In this document: one piece after another, positions 8,783-18,240 of the stretch | Numbering within the stretch: position 1 is the first letter of the stretch | Layout: each line of letters starts with the position of its first letter | DNA from: Burkholderiales bacterium | GTDB lineage: Bacteria; Pseudomonadota; Gammaproteobacteria; Burkholderiales; SG8-39 | Direction: 5' to 3' | Assembly: GCA_014860445.1 (NCBI GenBank) | Contig: JACZJT010000010.1 | Span: 62,001-126,000 of the forward strand | DNA length: 64,000 bases | Program-made: the position numbers and the translations under genes | The notes under the pieces: model-generated | Told to the model about the DNA's origin: nothing | Databases searched by the model: none | The model's input: the letters and a program-made list of their open reading frames with translations, nothing else

Positions 8783-10267
8783 ATGCTGATCACCTTTGTC
8801 TCCCTATACCTTGTACTGACCATTACCATCGGTCTGGTCGCCTCGCGCCTGGTCAAGAACTCGACCGACTACCTGGTCGCCGGCCGCCGACTGCCACTGT
8901 ACATGAACGTCGCAACCGTCTTCGCAACCTGGTTCGGCGCCGAGACGGTGCTGTCGGTATCCGCCACCTTCGCCAAGGACGGCCTGCACGGCATTCCGGG
9001 TGACCCCTTCGGCGCTTCGGTGTGCCTGGTACTCGCGGCCCTGCTGTTCGCCCGATTGTTCTACCGGATGAACCTGCTGACCATAGGTGATTTCTACAAA
9101 CAGCGCTACGGCAAGCCGGTGGAGGTGTTGACCAGTTTGTCGATTACGCTGAGCTATCTGGGCTGGACGTCGGCGCAACTAACCGCGCTGGGGTTGGTGA
9201 TCTTTTCACTGTCCGGCGGCGCACTGGAACTCAACCAGGCCATCATGCTCGGCGCCGGCGTGGTCGTCGTTTACACGATCTTCGGCGGCATGTGGTCGGT
9301 GGCATTTACCGACCTGTTTCAGACGGTGATCATTGTGATTGGTCTGACCCTGGTGGGTTTGCTCGTCGGCGACCTCGCCGGAGGTGTCGAGAAAGTGGTG
9401 CGTCAAGCCGCGGCCGACGGCAAGCTGGTGATGTTCCCGGCCGACATGGACGCCGCCGCGTGGTGGGCGATGGCCGGCGCCTTCTTCGCCTTTGCTTTCG
9501 GCTCGATTCCTCAGCAGGATGTGTTTCAGCGCATGACCAGCGCCAAGGACGAGAAGACGGCGGTGCGCGGAACCATCATCGGCGGGCTGGTCTACTTTTG
9601 TTTTGCTTTCGTGCCGATCTATATCGCCTACGCGGCGCTGGTAGCCGACCCCTCGCTGAGGGAACTGTTCGCGAACAAGGACGCCCGCGTGATTCAGAAG
9701 ATCCTGCCGGACCTGGTGCTAGGCAAGATGCCCCTGTGGGCGCAGGTAATGTTCTTCGGCGCGCTGCTCTCGGCCATTTTGTCCACCGCCAGCGGCGCCC
9801 TGCTGGCGCCGACGGCATTGTTTACCGAAAATGTCCTGCGGCCCTTCATGCGCCGCATGAGCGACCGCCAAATGCTGCTGACCCTGCGCATTATCCTGGT
9901 TACGTTCGCAGCCGCGGCCTTGGTGTTCGCCGTCAATAGCACCAGCACCATGTACGAAATGGTGCAAAACGCTTACAACGTGACGCTGACGGGCGCCTTC
10001 GTGCCGCTGGCTGCGGGCGCCTACTGGAAGCGAGCCAATACGCAAGGGGCTTTGTTTTCCATCGTGCTCGGCGTCGGCACCTGGCTGGTGGCCGACAACA
10101 TAGCCGCCGAGGCCATGGTACCGCCGAACCTGGCCGGTTTCTTCGCGTCAATGTTCGGGATGGTGCTCGGAACGCTGGCACCGCCCATCATTCGTAACCA
10201 CGGCCAGTCGATAGAGGCCTCGCTCTCGCATCCCAAGCCCCTGCCCGGGCAGCGCGGCCACCACTGA
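8783..10267 (+). CDS. Sodium:solute symporter family (SSS) transporter
   Basis: 494 residues with about 13 hydrophobic segments, the size and pattern of the SSS family (proline, pantothenate, acetate and related permeases). Family marks are STDYLVAGRRLPLYMNVATVFATWFGAETVLS near the N-terminus (the first sodium-site helix, residues about 27-57), GGMWSVAFTDLFQ near 171 and LLSAILSTASGALLAP near 335, where the Ser/Thr pair contributes to sodium binding. The substrate is not predictable. It stands alone between a leftward operon and the convergent ubiB, so there is no context clue. The start ATG at 8783 gives a first membrane helix right at the N-terminus, as expected. Confidence 0.85.
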   Translation: MLITFVSLYLVLTITIGLVASRLVKNSTDYLVAGRRLPLYMNVATVFATWFGAETVLSVSATFAKDGLHGIPGDPFGASVCLVLAALLFARLFYRMNLLTIGDFYKQRYGKPVEVLTSLSITLSYLGWTSAQLTALGLVIFSLSGGALELNQAIMLGAGVVVVYTIFGGMWSVAFTDLFQTVIIVIGLTLVGLLVGDLAGGVEKVVRQAAADGKLVMFPADMDAAAWWAMAGAFFAFAFGSIPQQDVFQRMTSAKDEKTAVRGTIIGGLVYFCFAFVPIYIAYAALVADPSLRELFANKDARVIQKILPDLVLGKMPLWAQVMFFGALLSAILSTASGALLAPTALFTENVLRPFMRRMSDRQMLLTLRIILVTFAAAALVFAVNSTSTMYEMVQNAYNVTLTGAFVPLAAGAYWKRANTQGALFSIVLGVGTWLVADNIAAEAMVPPNLAGFFASMFGMVLGTLAPPIIRNHGQSIEASLSHPKPLPGQRGHH

Positions 10268-10279
10268 ACCGGCATGTCC

Positions 10280-10298
10280 CGCGCCCCCTATGGGCGCG
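10280..10298. other. Stem-loop between convergent genes
   Basis: CGCGCCC and GGGCGCG pair perfectly around a 5-base loop. The element sits in the 34-base gap between the convergent symporter and ubiB stops. It has the position of a bidirectional terminator, but neither side has a run of T, so termination is only a guess. Confidence 0.35.
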
Positions 10299-10301
10299 CC
10301 G

Positions 10302-11837
10302 TCAAAGCACGAGATAGATATGCCAGGCGAGCAGAGCCGCCAGCAGCAGGCCTAGCGTAACCAGGCTGCGGTGGCGCTGTCTTTGTTCAGTCGCGAGCTG
10401 CTCCAGCGCCCGCTCGATCCCGGCGCCGTGGTCGGCATCCAGCGCGCGGTGCAGGAGCCGCGGCATCTGCGGCAGCATGTTGACCCAGCTCGGTACCTCA
10501 TTTTGCAGGTTGCGCAGTATTCCGCGCCAGCCCAACTGCTCGCTCATCCAGCGCTCGAGGAAGGGCTTGGCGGTCTTCCACAGGTCGAGATCGGGGTCGA
10601 GTTGCCGCCCGAGGCCCTCGATATTCAGCAGGGTCTTTTGCAGCATCACCAGCTGCGGCTGGATCTCGACGTGGAAGCGGCGCGAAGTCTGGAACAGCCG
10701 CAGCAGCACGCGGCCGAATGAAATGTCCTTGAGCGGGCGGTCGAACACCGGTTCGCACACGGCCCGAATGGCGTTCTCGAATTCGTCCACGCGCGTATCG
10801 GGCGGCACCCAGCCCGCTTCCAGGTGCGCCTGCGCCACGCGCTTGTAGTCGCGTTGAAAAAAAGCGAGAAAATTCTGCGCCAGGTAGTTCTTGTCGACGT
10901 CGGTGAGCGTGCCCATGATGCCGAAATCGACGGCGACGTACTGTCCGCGAGGGTCGGTGTCGGTGGAAACGAAAATATTGCCCGGGTGCATGTCCGCATG
11001 GAAAAAACCGTCGCGGAACACCTGGGTGAAGAATATCTCCACGCCGGCGCGCGCGAGTCGCGGAATATCCACGCCGGCGCTTCGCAGTTCATCGACGTGG
11101 CTGACCGGTGTGCCGCTGATGCGCTGCATCACCATTACCGAGGACGAACAGTAGTCCCAATATATCTCCGGGATCATCAGCAGCTGTGAGCCGGCGAAAT
11201 TGCGCCGCAACTGGCTCGCGTTTGACGCCTCGCGCATGAGGTCGAGTTCGTCGTTCAGGTGCATCGCAAATTCCGCCACGACCTCGCGTGGTTTCAGGCG
11301 CCGGCCGTCGATCCACAGCGCCTCCATCAAACTGGCGGCGCTGTCGAGCAAGGCTACGTCTTTTTCGATCGCCTGCCGCATATTGGGGCGCAGTATCTTG
11401 ACGGCGCACTCGCGTCCCCCTGGCAGGACTGCGAAATGCACTTGCGCGATGGAGGCGCTGGCTACCGGCAGGGCGTCGAACTGCTCGAACACTTCCGCCA
11501 CGGGGCGGCCGAAAGAGCGCTCAAGCTGCGCGCGGGCGAGTTCAGTCGAGAAGGGCGGCACCCGGTCCTGCAGGCGCGCCAGCTCGTCGGCGATATCGGT
11601 GGGCAGCAGGTCGCGCCGTGTGGAGAGCACCTGACCGAATTTTACGAACAGCGGCCCCAGGGCCTCCAGCGCCAGGCGCAGCCGCACCGCGCGCGGCTGG
11701 GTGAGCCTGCGCCAGAACAGCACGCGCTGTACCGCTACGAGCAGGAAACGCGTGCGCGCGTGGGCGAGTACGAACTCATCCAGGCCGAAGCGGATGCCGA
11801 CATTGATGATCAGGGCGAGGCGCAGGAGGCGCTGCAA
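10302..11837 (-). CDS. ubiB: UbiB, ABC1-type atypical kinase/ATPase for ubiquinone biosynthesis
   Basis: 511 residues. UbiB supports the lipid-bound ubiquinone-synthesis complex, probably by ATP hydrolysis that helps extract hydrophobic intermediates. The family's KxGQ motif (Lys66, Gln69 in [12 protein letters not shown]), the alanine-type loop ASASIAQVH near residue 126, [10 protein letters not shown] near residue 285 and the metal-binding DFGIMG near 307 are all present. The last 25 residues are a hydrophobic C-terminal anchor ([20 protein letters not shown]), as in E. coli UbiB. It is the last gene of the leftward ubiE-Tim44-ubiJ-ubiB cluster, 155 bases after ubiJ. Confidence 0.93.
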   Translation of the reverse strand: MQRLLRLALIINVGIRFGLDEFVLAHARTRFLLVAVQRVLFWRRLTQPRAVRLRLALEALGPLFVKFGQVLSTRRDLLPTDIADELARLQDRVPPFSTELARAQLERSFGRPVAEVFEQFDALPVASASIAQVHFAVLPGGRECAVKILRPNMRQAIEKDVALLDSAASLMEALWIDGRRLKPREVVAEFAMHLNDELDLMREASNASQLRRNFAGSQLLMIPEIYWDYCSSSVMVMQRISGTPVSHVDELRSAGVDIPRLARAGVEIFFTQVFRDGFFHADMHPGNIFVSTDTDPRGQYVAVDFGIMGTLTDVDKNYLAQNFLAFFQRDYKRVAQAHLEAGWVPPDTRVDEFENAIRAVCEPVFDRPLKDISFGRVLLRLFQTSRRFHVEIQPQLVMLQKTLLNIEGLGRQLDPDLDLWKTAKPFLERWMSEQLGWRGILRNLQNEVPSWVNMLPQMPRLLHRALDADHGAGIERALEQLATEQRQRHRSLVTLGLLLAALLAWHIYLVL

Positions 11838-11992
11838 TTGATTGGTCTGCGGAAGTCTAAATGCGGATTCTAACAGGCTGTCTGAAAACCACCGAAGGAA
11901 CCGAAACGCAGTTCAATAGCCATGAGCTTATCCGCTCGACAAGATCTCGCCTAGCGCAAACGACGCCGAGCCTATCGGGAAGCGGCCTGAAA

Positions 11993-12571
11993 TTATGCTT
12001 TCGTCGCCAGAATCTCGACGCGTTTTTCCAGCCGCGCCAGATCGTCGCGCAGCTGGTCTACGTCGGCCAGGAATTCGCGCACTTCTGCCGGGCGTGCCAG
12101 CAGCGGCTGTTCCTCTACCCAGTATTCGGCAAAATTTTGCGCGAGTTTTTCCGCTGCTTCGCGGTTCCACGCGGCGAAGCGCCTGCCTTCGGTCACCATG
12201 CGCTGGGCAAGCACGTCGCCGAATACCTTGGACAGGTCTTCGGCTATGTCCCAGCGCAAGTGCCGAAACAGATACTGCACCGTGCCGGCCAGATCGGCGT
12301 TGCCTTCTATGCCGATTTCGCGCAGCAGCGCGTCTTCGCCGCGCAAAGACGCCGGGAGCGCGGCCGGCCCGATGTTTACAACCAGGTTGGGGGCGTTGTC
12401 TGCAGCAGCAGCTTGCAGCAGACCGGTTTCGAGGATGTCCAGACGCAGCGCAGGCAGCGGCGGGGAGCGGAATTCCACACACTGTCCGGCGTAGGGCTTG
12501 AGCTTGTCGCGCGCCCAGGATTCCGCCTCGAGCAGGTGGTTGAGAGCGTATATTCCCGGGTGAGGTAACAC
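11993..12571 (-). CDS. ubiJ: UbiJ, SCP2-domain ubiquinone biosynthesis accessory factor
   Basis: 192 residues. The N-terminal 110 or so residues form an SCP2 sterol-carrier-like domain with a lipid pocket, and the last 40 are a predicted coiled coil (FLADVDQLRDDLARLEKRVEIL), exactly the two-part layout of UbiJ. With UbiK it forms the scaffold that carries ubiquinone precursors to the hydroxylases and methylases. Sequence similarity to E. coli UbiJ is modest, but the position between ubiE and ubiB is diagnostic. It is 28 bases downstream of the Tim44-like gene. Confidence 0.87.
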   Translation of the reverse strand: MLPHPGIYALNHLLEAESWARDKLKPYAGQCVEFRSPPLPALRLDILETGLLQAAAADNAPNLVVNIGPAALPASLRGEDALLREIGIEGNADLAGTVQYLFRHLRWDIAEDLSKVFGDVLAQRMVTEGRRFAAWNREAAEKLAQNFAEYWVEEQPLLARPAEVREFLADVDQLRDDLARLEKRVEILATKA

Positions 12572-12599
12572 GGCTTCCTCCGATGTAGTCGAAGCGCGC

Positions 12600-13454
12600 T
12601 TATTGCATCTGTTGTATGCCCGCCAGCAACCAACCGGTCTTGCCGGAGGTCGGCTTCGCCAGGTTCCAGATCTCCTGGAAGTCTTCAGGCTGGGCGGCGG
12701 GGCTTTCGCGGATCATCCCGGAGAAACGCACGCTGGCCCAATGGGTGTCGCCCTCGGTGAGGACTTCCAGCAGTTCCGCATCGAGCGTCACGACGTCGGT
12801 CTGTTGTCCGATGCTGCCATGTTGCAGCAAATCCTGCTTGATGGACTCAAACATTGCGTCAGTGGTGAATTCGCGCAATTCGCCCAGCTTGCCGCCGTCA
12901 TGCACGGCCTGCATCTTGACGAAATTGAGCTTGGCCTGGCGCAGAAAACCCTCGGCGTCGAAACCCTCGGGAATACTCGGGCGTAGCTGTGCGCCGAAGT
13001 CGGGTGCGCTGTTCGCACCGGGTGAAAGCGCGGGCGCTTCGCCGGGGGCGTTCCCCATCCCCGCGTATTGCATCTTGCCTTCGATTCTGGGCCGGGCGAG
13101 CAGACGCATGACCGAGACCACCGCGAAACCGACCAGAGCCATGATCAGCACGGTGCCCAGCATGCCTCCGAAACCGCCCTGACCGATCAGCCATCCCAGA
13201 CCCAGGCCGGCGGCGAGTCCGGCGATCGGGCCGAGCCAGCGGTTGCCCGCGGGCTTGGTCGCGGCCGCCGTATTGGTTCCCGCGGCAGCGGGCGCCGCTT
13301 GCGACGGCGGTGTCTGCTGCACGCTCTTGCTCGGAGCGATGGAGCGCTGCGCGCCGAAGCTCCTGGCCCCGCCCAGACGCCTGGCTTCAGCGTCCTCCGC
13401 CACGAATGCCAATGCCAAAACGGAAAGCATCAATGTTGATAACAGATGTTTCAT
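12600..13454 (-). CDS. Tim44-like domain protein with signal peptide and membrane segment
   Basis: 284 residues. A cleavable-type signal peptide (residues 1-24, ending in AEDAEA) is followed by a low-complexity Ala/Pro/Thr-rich stretch, two Gly-rich hydrophobic segments (about 77-96 and 97-115) and a C-terminal Tim44-like domain (about 160-284: AEGFLRQAKLNFVKMQAVHD, DLLEVLTEGDTHWASVRFSG type). Bacterial Tim44-domain proteins are exported or inner-membrane proteins of unclear function. In Betaproteobacteria this gene commonly sits between ubiE and ubiJ, as here. The context suggests a role near the ubiquinone complex or the inner membrane, but this is inference. Confidence 0.82.
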   Translation of the reverse strand: MKHLLSTLMLSVLALAFVAEDAEARRLGGARSFGAQRSIAPSKSVQQTPPSQAAPAAAGTNTAAATKPAGNRWLGPIAGLAAGLGLGWLIGQGGFGGMLGTVLIMALVGFAVVSVMRLLARPRIEGKMQYAGMGNAPGEAPALSPGANSAPDFGAQLRPSIPEGFDAEGFLRQAKLNFVKMQAVHDGGKLGELREFTTDAMFESIKQDLLQHGSIGQQTDVVTLDAELLEVLTEGDTHWASVRFSGMIRESPAAQPEDFQEIWNLAKPTSGKTGWLLAGIQQMQ

Positions 13455-13511
13455 ATTTTCCCTCGTTCCTGTGAGATACCGGTTTGAATCACTATCTTTG
13501 CGCCGTCGCCA

Positions 13512-14246
13512 TCAGATTTTGAATGCACGATGCAGCGCGACCACCCCTGCGCTCAAGTTGAAATATTCGACACGCTCCAGGCCCGCTTGTTCCATCAGGG
13601 TTTTCAATTGTTCCTGGTCCGGGTGCATGCGTATGGACTCGGCCAGGTAACGGTAACTGTCCGCATCGTCGGCAATCTTCGAGCCCAGCCACGGCAGCAC
13701 CTTGAACGAATACCAGTCGTAGACCGGCTTCAGCGGCTGCCAAACGCGTGAGAATTCGAGCACCAGCAGGCGCCCTCCCGGCCGGAGTACGCGCCGCATT
13801 TCCGCCAGCGCCGCCTCCTTGCGCGTCATATTGCGCAGCCCGAATGCGACGCTCACGCAGTCGAAGTAATCGTCGGGAAATGGGAGATGCTCGGCATTGC
13901 ATTGTGCCAGCGGCAGGGCGCGCCCTTCGTTGAGCAGGCGGTCGCGCCCGCGCTCGAGCATGGCACGGTTGATGTCGGTGATCCAGACTTCGCCGTTGGT
14001 GCCGGCGCCCCGGGCGAACGCCCGCGCCAGATCGCCGCTGCCCGAGGCAACGTCGAGGACGCGCTCGCCCGGCCGGATTCCGGCGATGGCGATGGTGAAG
14101 GCTTTCCATGCGCGGTGCATTCCGGCCGACATCAGATCGTTCATGAGGTCGTACTTGGAGGCCACCGAGTCGAAGACGTCCGCGACCTTGCGCGCCTTTT
14201 CGCCTTCGTCTACCTGCTCATAACCAAAATGGGTCTTTCCGTTCAT
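13512..14246 (-). CDS. ubiE: UbiE, demethylmenaquinone/2-octaprenyl-6-methoxybenzoquinol methyltransferase
   Basis: 244 residues. It C-methylates the ubiquinone (and, if made, menaquinone) precursor using SAM. Visible are [21 protein letters not shown] at the N-terminus (residues 4-24, typical UbiE), [15 protein letters not shown] (SAM motif I, about 65-79), the family signature [17 protein letters not shown] and [11 protein letters not shown] near 150 with [13 protein letters not shown] near 170. I start at the ATG at 14246, preceded by AGGCGG 8 bases upstream, rather than at 14288, which adds 14 residues unlike other UbiE proteins. It is the first gene of the ubi cluster and is divergent from phoB. 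Confidence 0.95.
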   Translation of the reverse strand: MNGKTHFGYEQVDEGEKARKVADVFDSVASKYDLMNDLMSAGMHRAWKAFTIAIAGIRPGERVLDVASGSGDLARAFARGAGTNGEVWITDINRAMLERGRDRLLNEGRALPLAQCNAEHLPFPDDYFDCVSVAFGLRNMTRKEAALAEMRRVLRPGGRLLVLEFSRVWQPLKPVYDWYSFKVLPWLGSKIADDADSYRYLAESIRMHPDQEQLKTLMEQAGLERVEYFNLSAGVVALHRAFKI

Positions 14247-14342
14247 CGCTGTATCCGCCTGGTTCCGGTTCCGATCCGTGCCGCGCACCGCGGCCGAGGG
14301 CGTCTATGATACCGTGACCGGTGAGTTTTGCGCCGTTCACCA

Positions 14343-14371
14343 CTGTAACCAAAATGTCACGTGTGCGACAT
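14343..14371 (+). promoter_or_regulatory. Pho-box-like direct repeats upstream of phoB
   Basis: Three 7-base units with an 11-base period: CTGTAAC at 14343, ATGTCAC at 14354 and GCGACAT at 14365. The first two match the PhoB half-site consensus CTGTCAT in 5 of 7 positions each, and the third is weaker. The 11-base period is that of tandem PhoB binding. A further CTGTCAC at 14383 is out of register. The site lies 57-85 bases before the phoB ATG, so autoregulation by phosphate starvation is likely. Confidence 0.6.
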
Positions 14372-14427
14372 ATTATTGTGCCCTGTCACGCCGAGTATCC
14401 CATTGCACCCCAGGAATCGACCATAAG

Positions 14428-15117
14428 ATGCCGCTCAATATCTTGATTGTGGAGGACGAAGCCGCCATCCAGGAATTGATCGCCGTCAATCTGGAGGCGG
14501 CCGGCCATCATGTCCTTCGTGCAGCGGACGCCGAGAAGGCGAACGACCTCATGCGCGAGAGCCTGCCCGATCTGGTGCTGCTCGACTGGATGCTGCCGGG
14601 GCGATCGGGTGTGGCGATCGCGCGGCATTTGCGCGGTGACGCCAGGACGCGCGCCATACCCATCATCATGCTCACCGCCAAATCGGCGGAGCAGGACAAG
14701 ATTCTCGGGCTCGAAGCGGGCGCGGACGACTACATCACCAAGCCGTTCTCGCCGCGCGAACTGCTTGCGCGCATCAAAGCCGTGATGCGCCGGCGTGCGC
14801 CGCAAATGACCGACGACGTGGTCGAGGTTCGCGGCTTGCGGCTGGATCCGCTCGCGCACCGGGTCAGCGGCAACGGCCAATCGCTCGACCTGGGACCGAC
14901 GGAGTTTCGTCTGCTGCATTTTTTCATGACCCATGCGGAGCGCGTCCATACACGCACCCAACTGCTCGACCAGGTTTGGGGTGACCACGTGTTCGTCGAG
15001 GAGCGCACGGTCGACGTGCACATCCGTCGGCTGCGCCAGGCCCTGGAGGTGAGCGGCCACGATGCGCTGATCGAGACGGTGCGCGGTACCGGCTATCGCT
15101 TCGCTGCACGGGATTGA
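14428..15117 (+). CDS. phoB: PhoB, phosphate-regulon response regulator
   Basis: 229 residues. A receiver domain with the acidic pair VEDE at 8-11, phospho-acceptor Asp53 in LLDWMLPG and the Lys of ITKPFSPRE near 105 is followed by an OmpR/PhoB winged helix (VRGLRLDPLAHRV to ETVRGTGYRFA). Length and linker match PhoB. The pairing with a PhoR-type kinase 154 bases downstream and a Pho-box-like repeat upstream support PhoB over other OmpR-family regulators. The frame is open to 14278, but the ATG at 14428 begins the canonical MPLNILIVEDE. Confidence 0.93.
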   Translation: MPLNILIVEDEAAIQELIAVNLEAAGHHVLRAADAEKANDLMRESLPDLVLLDWMLPGRSGVAIARHLRGDARTRAIPIIMLTAKSAEQDKILGLEAGADDYITKPFSPRELLARIKAVMRRRAPQMTDDVVEVRGLRLDPLAHRVSGNGQSLDLGPTEFRLLHFFMTHAERVHTRTQLLDQVWGDHVFVEERTVDVHIRRLRQALEVSGHDALIETVRGTGYRFAARD

Positions 15118-15271
15118 TGCGTTCCGCGCGCGCGGCGCGTAGGACGGGCATGCGATAATCCTCCTCAAGGTTATCTTGGTAACTTCACATTGACAGGATC
15201 CGGCTAAGGGGAAAACGGGGTACGGTATCCCTTCGTCTTGGGCCTGGCTCCAGGAATATCGGGTTCGTGAA

Positions 15272-16612
15272 TTGAGTTCCGTCTGGATACGCAGCCTGTG
15301 GGTGGTCGCCGGCATCGGCATCGCCGGTTTGATCGCTTGGCCAATTGCCGGACCTGTGTGGGCGCTGATACTGGTTTGTTTCACACTGGTACTGCTGCTC
15401 GCGCGCCATGTGCTCAACCTCGACGCGCTGGCCGGCTGGTTGCGCGATCCATTGACCAAGCCCGTGCCGCAGGCCGGCGGTGTGTGGGAACCGGTATTGG
15501 CCGGGCTGTACGGTTTCGTGCGCACCCGCCTTCGCTGGGAACGGCAACTCGAGGATGACCTCGCGCGCTTTCGCAATGCCGGTCTGGCACTGCCCGACGG
15601 TGTCGTTCTGCTCGACGCCAATAGCCATATCGAGTGGTGCAATCCGATCGCCAGCGAGTACCTTGGTCTGGACGAATCGCGCGATCTTGGACAGCCCCTG
15701 GTCAATCTGGTGCGGCATCCTGATCTCGCCGCCTATCTGGCGCAGGGCGAATATGCCGAACCCCTCACGCTGCGATTGGCGCGCACCGGTGGCCGGGTGC
15801 TGTCCCTGGCCATCATTTCCTATGGCGAAGAGCAAAAACTATTGCTCGCAAGCGACATCACGCTGGCGGAGAAAGTCGAAACCATGCGGCGCGATTTCGT
15901 CGCCAATGTGTCGCACGAACTGAAAAGCCCGCTTACCGTGGTCGCCGGTTTTCTGGAGACGCTTACCGACGGCGACGTCAAACTGGACGAGGAACGCAGA
16001 CTGGGCTATCTGCAGATGATGCGCGAGCACACCCGGCGCATGCAGCGACTGGTCGAAGACCTGCTCACCTTGTCCGCGCTGGAGGGCAGTCAGGGCTTGA
16101 ACGACGAGACCCTCGTTGACGTGAGCGCGCTGCTCGCCGGCGTGCGTGACGAAGCACTCGCGCTCAGCGCCGGGCGTCATCGCGTTGAACTCGACATCCA
16201 GGATCCGGTCGCGCTGTTGGCCAATGCGCAGGAGTTGCGCAGCGCTTTTGGCAACCTGGCGGCAAATGCGGTCCACTACACGCCCGCCGGCGGGGAAATA
16301 CGGCTAGCCTGGGGTCGCCGCGGCGCGCAAGCCGTGTTCAGTGTCAGGGACACCGGCCCGGGTATAGAGCCGCGTCATGTGCCGCGCCTGACCGAGCGCT
16401 TTTATCGCGTTGATCACAGCCGCTCGCGCGAAACCGGTGGCACCGGGCTCGGCCTGGCCATCGTCAAACACGTGCTGACGCGCCATCAGGCGGAGCTGGA
16501 AATCGATAGCGAGCCGGGGAGGGGTAGTTGCTTTTCCGCGACGTTTCCGGCGCGGCGCGTCAAATCGGTCGCCGATACGACGACGGTCCCGCAGGCCGGT
16601 AATACGACTTAG
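15272..16612 (+). CDS. phoR: PhoR, phosphate-regulon sensor histidine kinase
   Basis: 446 residues with a TTG start; the frame upstream to the previous stop contains no ATG or GTG. The layout is PhoR-like: two closely spaced membrane helices (about 7-23 and 28-46), a PAS domain (about 95-195, LPDGVVLLDANSHIEWCNPIA), the H-box VSHELKSPLTV with His215, and an HATPase domain with LAANAVHYTPAGGEI (N-box), DTGPGIEPRHVPRLTERFYRVDHS and GTGLGLAIVKH. It phosphorylates PhoB under phosphate starvation. It lacks a large periplasmic sensor loop, as usual for PhoR, which senses through the Pst transporter and PhoU; neither is in this window. Confidence 0.92.
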   Translation: MSSVWIRSLWVVAGIGIAGLIAWPIAGPVWALILVCFTLVLLLARHVLNLDALAGWLRDPLTKPVPQAGGVWEPVLAGLYGFVRTRLRWERQLEDDLARFRNAGLALPDGVVLLDANSHIEWCNPIASEYLGLDESRDLGQPLVNLVRHPDLAAYLAQGEYAEPLTLRLARTGGRVLSLAIISYGEEQKLLLASDITLAEKVETMRRDFVANVSHELKSPLTVVAGFLETLTDGDVKLDEERRLGYLQMMREHTRRMQRLVEDLLTLSALEGSQGLNDETLVDVSALLAGVRDEALALSAGRHRVELDIQDPVALLANAQELRSAFGNLAANAVHYTPAGGEIRLAWGRRGAQAVFSVRDTGPGIEPRHVPRLTERFYRVDHSRSRETGGTGLGLAIVKHVLTRHQAELEIDSEPGRGSCFSATFPARRVKSVADTTTVPQAGNTT

Positions 16613-18216
16613 CTGGCTGGCTCGATCGAAACGCGCTCGAAATCGCTGCCGCGTTCGATTGTGCCGGTGAGCAGCAGCATTTCGGCGCTGTCGCTATAGA
16701 CTTCCAGCACCCGCTTGGGTCGGTACCAGCCGGGCGGCAGAATCAGCGCAGCGGGTACGGACAGCGCCGGAATCGGCGGGCAATAGAGCGCCGGCACGAA
16801 CTTTTCTGCCATCGCATTGATGCCGGTTGGGCGCACTGCCACGGCCCGCGCCACACCCGGAAAAATCTGAACGCCGAGCTGAAGGTCGCCGTTCTCGGCG
16901 GTATTGAGCCAGCGCACTACACCGATCATAAAACTTTTTGCGTCGGCCGGGCGCACCGCGACCAGTTGCGAAATTACGTAGCGACCGCCCGTGGTATCGG
17001 CCTGACGGGTGATGCGCAGACCGGAGAGGCTTTCCTCGAGCAGCAGCCAGTCCTCGGTCGCATAACCCCCGGCTTCGACAAATGCGTCCTCCAGGCGCGT
17101 GCTGGTATGGCCGAACGTTGCGATCTCTTCGCGTTCGCGCCTGCTAAGCTGGGTCGCGTGTCCAGGCTGGCGGAATGACTTGTTGCCGGAGATATGGAAA
17201 TGCATGGAGACCAGGGTCGTGCATACCTTGGCTTTCGCGTTGACGCTGCGGCGCGCTTGCACACGCGCGTTTTTGCCCTCGCACCACAGCCGAAACAGCT
17301 GCACCAGCAACTGTTCGACACTGGGCATTGCACTATCCTCGCCCAGGCCGAGGCTGGCGGGCGATTCACCCTTGCGCAAGCGCACCACGCATTTCTTCAA
17401 TATGCGCGCAAGGTCGCTGATATCAAGCCACGCCGAAGTTTTGTGCCCGCCTGCGCCGGCCTCTCGATAGGCGCCTGCAGCTGCGGTGTAATCCATCTGT
17501 AGCGGCGGCAAACCCTTGTCCTCCGGCGGCGCGCGCCTCACAGGCACATGCTGAGCCCATTGTTCCAGCCAGCGCTGAATTTGCGCGATCTGTTTCTGCG
17601 TTTGCTCGTTGGGGTCGGCAAGCATAAACAGCAGCGCGCGCACGTATACCTCTGCGCAGCTCGTTTCGGATTTTCGCACCGTGTCGGTGACGGGCGCTGC
17701 GATGACGCTGGCGTCCTCGGCCCTGCGGTAGATCTGGTGCAGGGCCAGCCAATAGGCCGTGGGGAAACTGTGATAGACGCGGCAGTGGTCGAACATGCTC
17801 GAGGCGACGCAGTCCAGCCCCCGCTGGCATATGAGCGCGATCTGGCTGTCGTGCTTGCCCCCGGCGGTGTCCTGGAGGCAGCGCTGGTAGCCGACCAGCA
17901 GCGCATGCCAGAGGCCCACTACCTGTTCGAATATGCCGCGCTCGACCTGGGTCAGCGGCAGCGGTTTGTTCGTCAGCTTTCTGATCTGATGCTCTTGCAG
18001 AAAATAAATCGACTCGCGCAGCGCCTCGAGCACCTTGAGACGCTCTTCGGCGGGCAGGCCGTAGCGGTTCAGTTCGCGCAGTTGCTCGAGCAGCCGGATC
18101 TGCGAAGGCGCCACATTGGCCAGGGGCAGCTCGCCCAGCCACGCCGCGCAGGAGGCGACGTCGGTGAACTCCGGCTTCGCGTCGGTCGAGATTGCGGGCA
18201 GGTCGAATTCGGACAT
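16609..18216 (-). CDS. Conserved protein of unknown function (535 residues)
   Basis: I do not recognise a named family. The protein is soluble, with no signal peptide or membrane helix. The N-terminal half (to about 330) is mostly helical, with LEQLRELNRYGLPAEERLKVLEALRES-type helical segments (about 43-70) and many aromatic/Leu positions. The C-terminal half (about 400-530) is richer in beta-type segments (RYVISQLVAVRP, DLQLGVQIFPGVARAVAVRP, LPPGWYRPKRVLEVYSD) with spaced Arg and Gly residues. This tail is reminiscent of a PilZ-like barrel, but I cannot identify a clear RxxxR and DxSxxG pair. The stop overlaps the phoR stop by 4 bases in convergent orientation. The HIT gene follows within 25 bases on the same strand side upstream. 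Confidence 0.6.
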   Translation of the reverse strand: MSEFDLPAISTDAKPEFTDVASCAAWLGELPLANVAPSQIRLLEQLRELNRYGLPAEERLKVLEALRESIYFLQEHQIRKLTNKPLPLTQVERGIFEQVVGLWHALLVGYQRCLQDTAGGKHDSQIALICQRGLDCVASSMFDHCRVYHSFPTAYWLALHQIYRRAEDASVIAAPVTDTVRKSETSCAEVYVRALLFMLADPNEQTQKQIAQIQRWLEQWAQHVPVRRAPPEDKGLPPLQMDYTAAAGAYREAGAGGHKTSAWLDISDLARILKKCVVRLRKGESPASLGLGEDSAMPSVEQLLVQLFRLWCEGKNARVQARRSVNAKAKVCTTLVSMHFHISGNKSFRQPGHATQLSRREREEIATFGHTSTRLEDAFVEAGGYATEDWLLLEESLSGLRITRQADTTGGRYVISQLVAVRPADAKSFMIGVVRWLNTAENGDLQLGVQIFPGVARAVAVRPTGINAMAEKFVPALYCPPIPALSVPAALILPPGWYRPKRVLEVYSDSAEMLLLTGTIERGSDFERVSIEPAS

Positions 18217-18240
18217 TGGGTCAGCGCGCCGGAATGCCGT

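Noticed and set aside
11838-11992. Possible insertion-sequence remnant (CAGGCTGTCTGAAAA near 11876) between ubiJ and ubiB
   Set aside because: The motif resembles some insertion-sequence ends, but there is no matching second end, target duplication or transposase fragment.
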